From NCBI GenBank assembly GCA_017163975.1, contig JAFFSR010000347.1:1972001-2036000 (forward strand): 64,000 nucleotides of DNA. Direction: 5' to 3'. Numbering within the stretch: the first letter of the stretch is position 1; each line of letters opens with the position of its first letter. Origin of the DNA: Anastatus disparis. Lineage: Eukaryota > Arthropoda > Insecta > Hymenoptera > Eupelmidae. Below are positions 32,724 through 44,436 of the stretch, piece after piece. Both the position numbers and the translations under genes were made by a program. The notes below the pieces were generated by a model, which was given only the letters and a program-made list of their open reading frames with translations, did not search any database and was not told where the DNA came from.

Positions 32724-32765
32724 CAAAAGTTACGTTCAAATGTGTCGCTTAAGAGTTACGCTTTA

Positions 32766-32992
32766 CGAATGCTTATCCGTTACAAATGCCACTAGTGTCT
32801 AGATACGTCTAACAGTCGATAAATTATTTAATTACAATAAAATAGACTGAAGTGAAATAAATCAAAATTACGTATCCATTTATTTCCAGATCACGTGCGT
32901 ATTATTTATATATGTCCTTTGGCCGTATTCAGGTGAAATATGTTCGAGATTCAAATTTCACGTGAATGAACGACTAAAGGACATAGATGATT
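32766..32992. repeat. Hairpin next to MITE
   Basis: ATGTCCTTTGGCCGTATTCAGGTGAAAT and its inverse at about 32920-32987 form a short foldback directly before the MITE. Confidence 0.6.
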
Positions 32993-33413
32993 TTATGTCC
33001 GAAGTAGACCGTATAAGGAACTATAACTTAATAGTTAATAATATTGATCTTTTTCTCAATACTTTTTAAATTTTACTTTAGTTCTATTGATATCTTCTCT
33101 TGTTTCTTAGATTGCCATTTTGTAATGAGTATAGTTGCTGTCGAAAGGTGAGTCATTTTTTTTTACTAACCTACATTCAATGTGATTACTCTTTGACGTA
33201 TTGAACGAAACATAATAGGATTGGTGATGCCATATTGATTTCTCCTGAGACATATTGATACTCAATATTGAGACATATTGATACTCAATATGTCTCAGGA
33301 GAACATATTAATCTTTTATAGAGTCGAGCAGCTCGCGAGAGACATGCGATGCCAATATTAATTGAGCATGCTCTTTAGATACTAATGCGAATACGGCCTA
33401 CGAGGTCATAAGA
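32993..33413. mobile_element. MITE family 'TTATGTCC', copy 1
   Basis: Ends TTATGTCCGAAGTAGACCGTAT and, inverted, TTATGACCTCGTAGGCCGTATT. Inside is a hairpin of GACATATTGATACTCAATA. Related copies are at 50172-50583 and 51535-51888 (5' part lost), and a lone end lies near 52070. Confidence 0.75.
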
Positions 33414-33937
33414 AAATACATGTATATTAATGTTTTCTTTAAGGTTGACAAAAGGTAAGTCCTGGGACAAGAAGCTGGTTCCTAAAAAAATATACAATTT
33501 TTGTGAACTCAACGACCGAATCAAGTTCGGTCGTAACACATTATATCTCTTATTTGTATCATAATTTGCTAAAATTCGAAAAATGAGTGTGAGGCTTTTA
33601 ATTTGTAATTTTTTGCATAGGTCATCACTTTTTTAGCTAATCAAATAATTGGCTGGGCATTTTGTCTAAAATTTTTTGGCATGTTAACTATAAGAAAATA
33701 GTACATTATGCAACTAGGAAGTAAAGTTATATATTTCTGCCGAGGGTGGATTTGCGATTCGAATGAACAAAGGGAAGTGAGGGAAGCAAATACCCAAGGG
33801 AGAAAGAGACTTTGCTCCCGAGTTGCATAAGATGCTTTATTTTCACCTCAACGGTGGCCACTTTACTAACTTAAAAAAAGCGGGCTTAATTGGAATAAAA
33901 TTAGAATTAAATTTTATTCTAGAAATTTTCAGTAATA
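33414..33937. other. No gene seen
   Basis: Non-coding sequence with the motif CAACGACCGAATCAAGTTCGGTCG near 33512, a short hairpin. Confidence 0.5.
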
Positions 33938-35261
33938 CACTTGGCAAAAAAAAGCGCGCTACTTTTTTTAGTCTGTAAAATGACGATTTTCAAATGGTCA
34001 TATCTCCGCCAAAAATTGGCTAATCAAAGTATTCCAAAATAGAAAATGAAGTGCTTAGCTTCTTCTTTCAAGTCCCGTTGGATTTTTTAGCTTTATCTTT
34101 GTGTGCATGCGCTAAGACAAGATAAGTGGGAAATCATTTTTCAATTTAAAATGCGCCATCTTCTAGCGATGCTACCAACTTTGAATGGATCTCAAAATTT
34201 AGGTTTTTTCAAGCAATCTCTTTTTCCGGAGCATATCGTTTCGAGCATCAGGTGCAGAACTACGAGCAAATGAAAATGGTGCGTTTTTGGTTTTTTGGCA
34301 AGATTTCTAGGATTATGGTATAAAAAAAAACCAATATAAAGTCAAGTAAAAAACGACCTTCAAGAAATTAAAATGGATCCCTACTCACCTTTTCAGAATA
34401 GCTTAATCTGAATATAGTATCTTTTTGACCTCATCACATCTGACTCTTGGACTTTGAAGGTCAGCCTTGTTCACATAGCTTTGATTTCGTTTCCTGCAAT
34501 GCGTTATCGAGTTTGCCGTCGACATTGACATCACCTGATGTGCACTACGAGGAGGTTGTCCGATGGCCCTTTTCACGGTTAACACGATGTGCAAAGTCCG
34601 ATCGAACCACCTCTCCGTGGTGCACATCAGGTGATGTCAAAGTCGACGGCGAACTCGATAACGCATTGCAGGAAGCGAAATCAAAGCTATGTGAACAAGG
34701 CTGACCTTCAAAGTCCAAGAGTCAGATGTGATGAGGTCAAACAGATTCTGGATTCAGATTAAGCTATTCTAAAAAGGTAAGCATGGACCCATAATAATTT
34801 CTAGAAGGTCAATTTTTACTTGACCTTATATTGGTTTATTTTTTATATCATAAGCCTAGAAATCTCGCCAAAAAACCAAAAAAAAACACGCCATTTTCAT
34901 TTTCTCGTAGTTCTGCACCCGATGCTTGAAACGATATGCTCCAGAAAAAGAGATTGCTTAAAAAAACCTAAATTTTAAGATCCTGTAATCAGAATTACTC
35001 ATTCGATCCATTCAAAGTCGGTAGCATCGCTAGAAGATGGCGCTTTTTAAATTGAAAAATAACTTCCCACCTATCATGTCTTAGCGCATGCGCACAAGGA
35101 TAAAGCTAACAATTTCCAACGGGACTTAAAAGAAAAAGCTAGGCCCTTCATTTTTTATTTTGGAATACTTAGATTAGCCTATTTTTGGCGGAGATATGAC
35201 CATTTGAAAATCATCATTTTTCAGACTTAAAAAAGTAGCGCGCTTTTTTTTCTGCCTAGTG
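33938..35261. mobile_element. Long foldback element, 1,324 bp
   Basis: Arms of about 600 bp, from CACTTGGCAAAAAAAAGCGC to the inverse ending TGCCTAGTG. They contain GGTCATATCTCCGCCAAAAA and, near the centre, TGCACATCAGGTGATGTCAA. The two overlapping ORFs at 34403-34704 are made by the palindrome centre and are not genes. Confidence 0.9.
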
Positions 35262-35267
35262 CATATA

Positions 35268-35569
35268 TTCTTTTTTTATATGGCGATGTCAAGGGAGCCT
35301 AGCCCAGTTCCCATTTAACACATTACATCAGGCTAGACTGTCTGACCTACCATACCGAAAACTCGACTACCGATGTGTGATCAGCCATTTTTGTGACCAA
35401 CAATCAACCGATACCCAATGAGGTCGAATTTTTTAAGAGTCGCGATATAAATGGCACATACACTAATTTTCTTTCGAAAAAAATCAGATGTACCTGGACA
35501 GGATTCGAACCTATGCCCACCGCATTGAAGGCAAGAGCTTTATCCATTACGCCATTGCGCTCTCGCCAA
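35268..35569 (-). mobile_element. tRNA-derived SINE, copy 2
   Basis: On the minus strand: start GGCGAGAGCGCAATGGCG, A box TGGCGTAATGGATAAAGC, B box GGTTCGAATCC, and a body matching 27195-27490. It abuts the long foldback within 7 bases. Confidence 0.85.
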
Positions 35570-36937
35570 GTGTATATTAAATTTTATAAATATTCTATTT
35601 TGTGGAGAAATGAAATTTAGCGGGAGAAAAGAACTTATCTCCTACTTAATTTGGGAAAGATTAATTTAGCGGGAGATCAGTACTTTTCTCTCACAAAATT
35701 TTAGACGTAAGATATGGCTTTCTTTCGGCCTGCTTTTCGAGTTAACAAAGTGGCCATTTCTGTTGAAGTCAGTATAAAAGTTAATTAAAGTGCGTCCATT
35801 CCGCTGGTAATGCACAAGAAATATTCGTTCATGTTGGGAAATATTTTTGTAAAATGATATAAATATTACTTTTTCTAACATAACTTTTTAGCTAATTGTT
35901 TTACTAAATGAAATTTAAGTATTGTATTGCGTACTTGATGCTCAAAATAATGTGACCGGAACAAAAACTGTACCTATTTTTTCAAACGTTTTTACAAGCT
36001 TTGGAAAATTAGTACATCACGGGAAACTCGTGAGTAAATATTTTTATTTTGAATGGAACACTGCGAATTCGACTAATACTGCACTTCAACATATGAAAAC
36101 TCAATGTACTTAATATAAACTTTATGCCACAAATTCGTTATTGTGAAAGATTTGTTTTGGAGAATTAAATTCAATAAAGTAATTTTAAAATTCATCAAGA
36201 ATGTTCAATTTATTTAGTTAACTCATACAGATTTACATGTAAATATGTGTAAGAAAGTACTTATTTTGTATAGTGAGTAATCACATTTTTTGATGAATTT
36301 TTAAGCTATAAAATCAAGATAGAATGGGTTCTAAATGCGCACCCGGAAATTTTTTTCATTTTTTCTATTATTGATAAAAATTAAAGCTTTTAGTGATAAG
36401 CCCATATATTACTTTTTTTATATAAAGGCCAATATTGATGATATAGTATATTGTGTACCAAGGGTGCAAAATAGGGGATTCTAGCCAGAGTGCGAATGAG
36501 CACGAGAGCCGTGAATCCCCTTGCACCCGTGGTACACATACTGTTTTTTCACCTTGAGGGTCAAAAAAGATTTTTTTCACACTCAGGGGCTAAAATTTGA
36601 TTTTTGTTACCTAATTTCAGAGGCAAAAATAATTTTTTTTTGCCCAAGGAAAAAAAAGTAGCTTTAAAACTACTTTGTGCTTCCTAGGGCGAAAAAAGTC
36701 GTTTTTTTAACTCCGCTAATAAAATAATGTTTATTCCTACCCCGAAATATTTGCCAAACCACTTGCTCACGCCAAAATAAAACGCGAAAATTTGTACAAC
36801 TTATAGTCTACAATAGTCTACGATATCCCCTTTCTTAATTCTTAATACGAATGTTTCTGTCTCTTTCTATGTTTCAGTCTACCTCTATACAATAAATATG
36901 CGCGGTCGTTGTAAGCTTCACGAAAGCTTTACTTTAA
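35570..36937. other. No recognised gene; one GC-richer hairpin
   Basis: A 63-codon frame at 35922-36113 has ordinary protein-like composition but no match I know. At 36449-36541 GTGTACCAAGGGTGCAA and its inverse TTGCACCCGTGGTACAC form a hairpin. Short reverse ORFs here look spurious. Confidence 0.45.
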
Positions 36938-37318
36938 GAAGGGGCCGAACTATCTGTCTTTGTCTAATAGCGTTTTTCATCATTTATTTAAACACTATCC
37001 GGTATAACAAGAAAAAAATAGCAGCCCCCGCTAGATATTAGTATAATAAGTAAATTTTGTAATAACAACCAAATTTTTTCACTGCGTAGTTTTTGAATAA
37101 TTAGAGACCTACCAAAAAAAGATAGGTTATATTCTAGATTGCTAGTAGGTCTCTAATTAGTCAAAAACTATGCGGTAAAAAATTTGGTTGTTATTACAAA
37201 ATTTACTAATTATACTAATATCTAGCGGGGGCTGCTATTTTTTTCTTGTTATACCGGATAGTGTTTACATAAATGATGAATAACGCTATTAGACAAAGAC
37301 AGCTAGTTCGGCCCCTTC
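36938..37318. mobile_element. TTAA-flanked foldback, copy 1
   Basis: 381 bp, a nearly perfect palindrome with ends GAAGGGGCCGAACTA, TTAA at 36934-36937 and 37319-37322. A near-identical copy is at 46595-46976. TTAA is the piggyBac-type target, but the ends do not begin with CCY, so the mobilising enzyme is uncertain. Confidence 0.9.
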
Positions 37319-37525
37319 TTAAGGCTCCGCTCTTTTAATATGGAGAAGTGGAAACAAAGATGCTGTGCGCAAGGAATTTCTACTCTTTTCTCTGTTATAG
37401 TTAGAAGTGCGTACCACGAGAGTAAATTTGAATTCAAATAATTTCAATTTAAACAATTTCAGTTTTCTGTATTATTTTCAATTTCCATTATATAATTGAA
37501 TTACAACGTGGATAATTAAAATGAA
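37319..37525. other. No gene seen
   Basis: Short spacer before the recombinase remnant. Confidence 0.4.
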
Positions 37526-38614
37526 CATTTTTTTGACGACGATAATCAAATACCACTTGAATTACTTGAAAATGTAAAAAATATTTGTTTAAATTTTTTG
37601 CCGGAAAAATCTAAAACAATTTATACTGCAAGTTACAATGATTTAAAAAAATAGCGTCTAATAAAAAATACTTCTTCTTTCTCAGAAGCAATTTTATTAG
37701 TATATTTTAAAGAATTATCAAAAACAATGAAGTCTTCAAAATTATGATCAAGGTATTCCTTGTTAAAATCTACTATACTTGCCTATGATAATATAGATAT
37801 TTCTAATTACAAAAAATTAATTTATTACCTAAAACAATTGCACTCTGAAATTGATGCTGAAATCAACACTGCTAAAAAAATATAAAATTTAATGCATGTA
37901 CATTGATTTTCAGCAAAAATTGCACATGAAATTTAATGTGTTTCGTGCATTAAAGTGATATTAAAGTATATTGCACATGGAAATCAATGTATTTTATCAT
38001 AAATTTAATACGGATTTGCATAAAAATTCATACATTTTACTGTAATTTTACTATGAAATCGTATGAAATTTAATTCAAAATCAAATGAAACTTAATGCAA
38101 AAATTACATGAAATTTGTTTCCAGTACGTACATAAAATTTAATACGTCTACTGGAAACTAGTTGCACGTAATTTCCGCATTAAATTTCATGTAATTTTTT
38201 CACGTGATTCCATAATAAAATTACATAAAATCACATGAAATTTAATACAAAATCTATTAATTTTTATGCAAATCTATATTGAATGTATGTTAAAAAACAG
38301 TATTTTTCATGCATATTGTACTTCAATATCACTTTAATGGACAAAACACATTAAATTTAATGTAAAAATTTCATGAAGAACTGCATTAAATTTCATGTAT
38401 TTTTTGGCCATTTTTAACAATGAAAATATTAACTCAAGCAGCTGAAATGGCAGAAGAATTCACAGAACAAAATAAATGATTGAAAGTAATAACATTGTCA
38501 AGCGACTTAGAAAGAAATGAAACTACACAATTTCAGTTTAATAACTGCCATGTTACAATTAATATGTTCAATAATGAAACAGCAAAAGATTATAAAAATG
38601 AAATTATTATGTAA
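37526..38614 (+). pseudogene. Crypton-type tyrosine recombinase remnant
   Basis: One frame at 37526-37882 reads FLPEKSKTIYTASYNDL, SEAILLVYFKELSK, YSLLKSTILAYDNIDI and YKKLIYYLK. This fits the N-terminal DNA-binding region of insect Crypton and related tyrosine-recombinase proteins. Two stops fall where the family has Trp. A likely C-terminal piece is at 38421-38614 (ITLSSDLERNETTQ, FNNCHVTINMFNN). The catalytic domain with its Arg, His and Tyr residues is gone. Its place is taken by a foldback at 37880-38405. Confidence 0.5.
37880..38405. mobile_element. Foldback inside the recombinase remnant
   Basis: About 525 bp with imperfect arms rich in TGAAATTTAATGCA and ATTAAAGTGATATT. The inverse begins AAAATACATGAAATTTAATG. 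It separates the two recombinase pieces. Confidence 0.7.
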
Positions 38615-39031
38615 AATAATGTTAAATTTTTATTTAAAATAAACGTTTATTTTGTACATAAAATTATTTAAAAAAAATGTATTATTCTATAAAAAAAGTT
38701 TTTTTAAAACGAAAAAAATACATTGTTTTATTTTTGTCTCTATTTAAACTAATAAATGTATTACATTAATATATTAATAAATAATATTGAATTTAAAGCC
38801 CTTCATATAAGAAAATAGTATGTTAACCACGGAAGTATAGGTGCTTTTGCCCTCAAACCGTCAAACCCGTCAAACCCGATTGGGGCAAAAATCACCTATT
38901 TTACTCCATTGGTTAACAATGAACAATTCCTTAACTGTGTGTGCAAAACTCGGCTTTGCCTGTTAATTTTCTGCATGCAAAGTATCCTCTAAGTCCAAAA
39001 CTGTAGGACATTTAAAAAAAAAATAAAAAAA
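38615..39031. other. Spacer with a hairpin
   Basis: A hairpin at 38820-38925 (GTTAACCA and TGGTTAAC, GGTGATTTTTGCCCCAA type arms). No gene seen. Confidence 0.5.
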
Positions 39032-39247
39032 ACACGCTTTTATAATGGAGAAAATACACTTAAAAGTATTAAATAAATTAATTTACTTCTTTGAAATTAC
39101 TTTTATACAGTTTATTGCAATAATTAAGAGGAAATTTTTGTTGTAAAATTTTCTCTTAATTATTGCAATAAAAAGTAATTTCAAAGAAGTAAATTAATTT
39201 ATTTAATACTTTTCAGTGTATTTTCTCCATTATAAAAGCATGTTTTT
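39032..39247. mobile_element. Foldback, 216 bp
   Basis: Arms of about 100 bp, CACGCTTTTATAATGGAGAA... and the inverse, with a loop AGAGGAAATTTTTGTTG. Confidence 0.85.
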
Positions 39248-39339
39248 CAAATGTTATTTTTTTAATTTTTCATTTTCTACTTTTTAGTTAAAATTAAATT
39301 TTCTATGAGTAATTTTTTTTAAAAGCTTGCATTTAATTG

Positions 39340-39550
39340 TATCTACTATACATTCCCCTATCCCCCTATATATGTATATTCCCCATCCCCTATATATATT
39401 TCTCTATCCCCTATATATTCTCATATCCCCTGTATTCCCCTGCCTCCTATATATTCCCCTACCCGTAATCATTCCCCTATACATTCCCCTATACCCTATA
39501 CATTCCCCTACCCCCATATACATTTTCCAATCCCTATGCATTTTCTACAA
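39340..39550 (+). repeat. ATTCCCCTATATA minisatellite
   Basis: About ten irregular copies of a 17-22 bp unit (ATTCCCCTATCCCCTATAT). The Pro/Tyr/Ile-rich ORF at 39327-39653 is a by-product. Confidence 0.8.
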
Positions 39551-40813
39551 CTATCAACTCAACAATATTCTATCAACTCGCCTCGACCCAAAGATGCCTC
39601 CCCACTTAAACTTCCTCGAAGATGATTTTGCACACCCGTCATCGCCGACCTGACAACGGATTATTGCATTGTCATCGGAGACCAAAGTCTGTGTAAAATT
39701 TCAGAAATTTTTATCGACAAAAAGTGCCTCAAATCGAGCGTGCAAGCTTAATAAAAGCGTGTAAAAAATTTTAAGTTGTCTTAAAAGTTTTCTTGTACAG
39801 CCTAGTTTTTGTTACCTTGCAGCGTTTTAAAAAATTCAGTATAACAACTCGATTTAAATGGCTCAAACTTGAAACACTTGTAAAATTTGACTAAAATTTG
39901 ACGATATCTTGCTCAGTATTGATGATAAATATTTTTTTGCCATGTTAACCCCAAAATCGCAACTTCGTTGCTCTTTCTTGGCTCTCATGGCAAAAAATAC
40001 GGTTTGCAACTGATATGAAAAGACTTTATTTACGAAACGAGAAGTTTACAGCCCGAGCCAAAGGCGAGGCCGTTACAAAATGTACTATTCCTTAACTGCG
40101 TGTGCGAAATTCCCGCACAGTCTAGAAGGTGTAGCAAGTATTTTACTTTGCGCACAGTTATGGTTTTTTATTTAATATATTATTTCGAATTGTGAGATGG
40201 TCACCCTTGTTTCGTCTGAGCTACAAACTTCTCGCTCATCCAAAAAATTATTATACTGTAAATTTCAAAATCTGAAATAATCTTCCCTTACGAAGTTTGT
40301 ACAGTTGGAAATTATAAAGATTTCTTAATATTATCGCTGGTTGTGAAAATATCTATAATATTGACGTTGATAAAACGAGTTTTTAACTATGTTCCACCAA
40401 TTCTGAAAATCTAAAAATTCTTGATAGTAGATCTGTTATGTCTCCAACATATAGAATTTTTTCGAAAATGTATGTATTTCAGTTTTTTTCATTCCATTGA
40501 AAAATATTTAAAAAGCTTATAAGTATAAGAAATTTATGCTGATAATTTTTTTGTCATAACCAATTTGTAGAACATGAAACACTTTTTATTAAAAAAAAAA
40601 AAAGCTTGGTAAACCATTTTAATATTTTAGGTTAAAAATTTTATTATTATTTTGAATACCAAACATAACCCAAAATTGCATTGAGCACTTAAGATCACTT
40701 TATCCGGCTAAGCTCTTAAACACTATTATTTGAAACATTGTCAATGAGCTTTTAAAATAATATTTTTGATCATGATTACGTTCTAAATTAATTATGTTTT
40801 TGTTTACAATCAG
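39551..40813. other. Intron-like sequence before talin exon
   Basis: No coding signal. It ends in a polypyrimidine tract and TTTACAATCAG, the acceptor of the talin exon. Confidence 0.5.
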
Positions 40814-41272
40814 GTTCAACAACTTAAACTAACATCCATTCCAATAGAACCGCAATGTGCTTTGGTATCAACAATTTTTGCCTGTCGAAAGATTATCCAA
40901 TTAGCAGAAACAGAATTATCATGTAAAGCTCATATTCCAGAAATCGGAAATGATCCTGCTTCGATAAGATGGATAGAGCAGACAATTGATACGCATAAGC
41001 AAAGCATTGGTTCACAAATTGCAGCAATGAATGCTGCTACTGCTCAAGTAGTAACATTAACATCAGGAACTATTACAAATGTCGATCATACAGCGATTGG
41101 TGCAGCAATCACAACAATAACTACTAATTTGCCTGAAATGACAAAAGGAGTAAGAATAATTGCCGCTTTGTTAGATGATGAATCTGCAGGTGATAAACTA
41201 CTAAACGCAGCTAGAAAACTTTGTTCAGCTTTTTCTGATTTATTAAAAGCAACAGAGCCTGAATCCAAGGAG
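40814..41272 (+). CDS. Talin exon (rod start)
   Basis: Talin links integrins to actin at the inner cell membrane. This 459-bp exon is 153 codons, in phase 0 at both ends, with acceptor TTTACAATCAG|GTT and donor GAG|GTACGT. The translation has GNDPASIRWIEQTIDTHKQS, MNAATAQVVTLTSG, DHTAIGAAITTITTNLPEMT and KGVRIIAALLDDE. These line up with the start of the talin rod just after the FERM head and linker, where human talin-1 has GDDPASRVW, ASVVNLTAG, DYTAVGCAVTTISSNL and GVKLLAALLEDE. The frame is free of stops and the splice sites are strong, so it looks functional. No other talin exon was found in 40 kb upstream or 22 kb downstream. It therefore has very long introns or is an isolated copy. Confidence 0.9.
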
Positions 41273-41502
41273 GTACGTATGTACTATTTACCAAAATTGT
41301 ACTTATATTTACAAATTAAATGGATCTATCTACATACAAGAATACATTTTTCAAATTAATGAAAAAAAATTAGGATGATTAAAAAAATGAGCGTAGGAAC
41401 TACTGCTAATTGGCTCGTATACCATATGAACTATATTTTAATGAAATCAAGTAATTTAAAATTCGTATTAATAACAATAAAGCTTTTTCATTTAAAATTA
41501 TA

Positions 41503-41540
<38 letters not shown>

Positions 41541-42039
41541 ATATTGATTAGTAATAGATGTATAGATCTTTTATTGATATTGTAATAATATGGTTATTTA
41601 AAAACAATGTCTTCGACTTTTGGGTGACTCTGATACATAAAAAAATGAATCTTACATTCAACGTTCTTTTCAATTGTATATCTTAAATGCTTTGAATGTG
41701 AAAAATTAATTCAGAAATTTTGTTATAATACTTATTTTTCTATGCATTTGAATTGAAAATTAATAAGTTCATAATAATATAAATTATTTGTGCAAGAATT
41801 TTTTACTAATAAATTAATCAAACCTTTAATTTGACAATCTAGTATTGATATATACCACTCAATATTGTATTTATTTTCTACATATAGATAAAAATATTTT
41901 GATAATAAATTCACATAATTGGTTTTGAACTTTACTTAGCGTATATTTAAAACAAATAAAAAATCTGAAATGTTTCAGCAAAATCTTATATGATAAGTTA
42001 TAAGTGCTATGTAGACATTTCAAATGGATTGAATATAAT
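41273..42039. other. Intron-like sequence after talin exon
   Basis: AT-rich with a (TA)n tract near 41510-41532. No gene seen. Confidence 0.5.
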
Positions 42040-42791
42040 TTTATTTCCATATTAATCTTTAATAAAAATTATAGCACAGTTTCTATTCTGGAACTCATAT
42101 TTATAAACACTATCTTTATGAACTTTTTGATGATGACTCCAATTATCGAAGATAATACTATATGAGATGTATAGTCATTTTAATTGTTTTTTTAGCATGA
42201 TGTGACTATTATCTCAATTTTTAACAAAAAGTACATCTGAAATTTCATCCTGGAACATGGACAAATAATTTCTTTAAGATGTCTGTTTAACTGTTCTTTA
42301 TGAGAGTTAAATAGTCATTTTAAATGATTTTCAGTAAATAAGTCTACCATTTTAATTTTTAACATTGGATACAGCTGAATTGCCATTCTGTGACATGTGC
42401 CATTACTTTTGTACTAAAAAAAGCTATATTCATTAATTTTTTCATGCTGGTCAGGTGGATCAAACTTGAAAATTTTTAGATTTTAAGTTATGAATTTGAC
42501 ATATGTCAGTTCAAATAAACTATTGCTTTAGAATTATTTTTTCTGTAAAAATAAGAAAATTTCCTTAAAAAAACTATATAAAAACCTATAGTAAAAAATA
42601 CTTCGTTGTGAAGCTACAATTCACTGAAAATGGTAAAAAATCTCAAAAATTAGAGAAACATCCAACTTTGATGTCCTATATCCTGTAACATAAGTTCGGA
42701 AACAATCTGAACATTTTTTTAGTAATTCAGGACATTAAAAAAAGCATGTGAAAAAATTTTCAGCGAAAAAAATTTTTTGATGGTTGATTCT

Positions 42792-42794
<3 letters not shown>
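42040..42794. repeat. Decayed copy of the 48281-49802 element family
   Basis: Phrases such as TTCTATTCTGGAACTC and CATCCTGGAACATGGACAAA resemble repeated phrases in 48600-49270 (CTGTTCTGGGATGTATGCGA). Diverged; boundaries uncertain. Confidence 0.35.
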
Positions 42795-42831
<37 letters not shown>

Positions 42832-42834
<3 letters not shown>

Positions 42835-43898
42835 TCTCGCCGAGCTACTTTTGCTCCCTTTTGTCTAAAATAGACTTATCTAAAAAGTTTTATAACTCTG
42901 GAAAAGATGGTTGTAGCCTAAAAATTCCAACAAGTTTCGAAATATTATTCAAAATTCTTTCAAAAACTATTGGTTTAATATGAAAAAAAAACATTTTTTC
43001 CATATCTCTTATTCTTGTTTAAAAAGAAATTTTTTTTAACTTTGTTTTGACTTTGTAAAATAGTGTTTAATTTTAGTACAAATCGCTACATCAATACAAA
43101 ACTAAATAGAATTTGAAGCTTATATTTCAACGATAAAAATGCAATGCCCAACGTCTCGATTCGACCTTTTAAACCGGAGTCATAAGATTTTATATTAAAA
43201 ACTAGGCTTTTTTTCGATGTATGAATATCTCTAAATTTAAGAGAAATAGAAAAATTTGTCAAAAAGAAAAAATGTTCCTTTTTGGTCAAATAATAATAAT
43301 ATATAATAAAAAATTCATTTCTGAAAAAAATTTTATTTTTCCTTTTTTATTCACGTTGTTCAATATTTTAAAGATATCAAAATCTCATTACATTCTAACA
43401 AAAAAATTTTTTTTCCGAAATCAATTTTTTATTATATATTATTATTATTTGACCAAAAAGGAACACTTTTTCTCTCTGACAAATTTTTCTATTCCTCTTA
43501 AATTCAGAGATATTCATACATCGAAAAAAGCCTTGTTTTTAATATAAAATCTTATAAATCCGGTTTAAGAGGTCGAATTGAGACGATCGACATTGTATTT
43601 TTATCGTTGAAATATAAGCTTTAAACTCTATTTAGTTTCGTTTTAATGTAACGATTTGTACTAAAATTGAACACTAGTTTACAAAGTTAAAACAAAGTTA
43701 AAAAAAATTTCTTTTTAAACAAGAATAAAAGACACGAAAAAAATGTTTTTTCCATATCAAACCAATGGTTTTTGAAAGAATTTTGAATAATCTTTCAAAA
43801 CCCGTTGGAACTTTCAGGCTACGATCATTTTTTCCAGAGTTATAAAACTTTTTAGATAAGTCGATTTTAGACAAAAGGGGCAAAAGTAGCTCGGCAGC
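42832..43898. mobile_element. Long foldback, about 1.07 kb
   Basis: Ends CTCGCCGAGCTACTTTTGCTCC and, inverted, CTGCCGAGCTACTTTTGCCCC, in a TA-rich site. Arms extend about 500 bp (GTTTTATAACTCTGGAAAA, ATTTAAGAGAAATAGAAAAA). ORFs at 42777-43883 are palindrome products. Confidence 0.85.
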
Positions 43899-43924
43899 AG
43901 TATATTATATAGTTATATTAAAAA

Positions 43925-44150
43925 TTGACCCTCGGACCCCCCACACCCCCTCCACACCCCTCCGAACCCCCCCGCACCACTCCACAGCACCCCCACGAAA
44001 CACCCACGGCACCCCCACGACCCCTCCACAAAATAACGTAAAATTGCTTAAAATATTACGATATTTTTTATTGTTGCTTTTATTCTAAGTACCCTCCACA
44101 CCTCTCCACATCCCCCCCCACGACCCCTTCACTGCCCCCCACAATATAAT
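43925..44150 (-). repeat. C-rich minisatellite element, third copy
   Basis: CCCCCCACACCCCCTCC repeats with core CACAAAATAACGTAAAATTG and TACGATATTTTTTATTG. Same family as 26703-27005. Confidence 0.75.
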
Positions 44151-44436
44151 AATGTATGTATTTAAATATACAAAATTAAAACTTAACATAATAATATATA
44201 ATTTATAATATTAAAATTAATGAATGCTAGAATTAATACAAAAATTTTATTAAAAAAATATTTATTTTCTTTATTTTAAAATGATTATAAAAAACAATTT
44301 TTTAAATTATTTTAAGATACAATTATAAAAGACACTATAAAATATTCACGTCTTTGGAAATTATTTAAAATTTTTAATTTAAAAACAATATAAGATGTAA
44401 TGATAAAAAATTTTCATCTTTTTTATTCAATATAGG

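Larger units (their letters stand above)
31209..32765 (+). repeat. 13-bp minisatellite split by two nested elements
   Basis: About six units of GCTTAAAAGTTAC at 31209-31288 continue in the same direction at 31821-31835 and 32724-32765. The gaps are filled by two separate inverted-repeat elements (31289-31820 and 31836-32723). Confidence 0.75.

Noticed and set aside
34403..34704. Two overlapping opposite-strand ORFs with similar content
   Set aside because: They come from the centre of the 1.3-kb foldback; the palindrome gives mirrored frames.
35922..36113. 63-codon ORF of ordinary composition
   Set aside because: No recognised motif, splice context or second copy; not enough to call a gene.
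39327..39653. 108-codon Pro/Tyr-rich ORF
   Set aside because: By-product of the ATTCCCCTATATA minisatellite.
42777..43883. Several Phe/Lys-rich ORFs
   Set aside because: Products of the arms of a 1.07-kb foldback.
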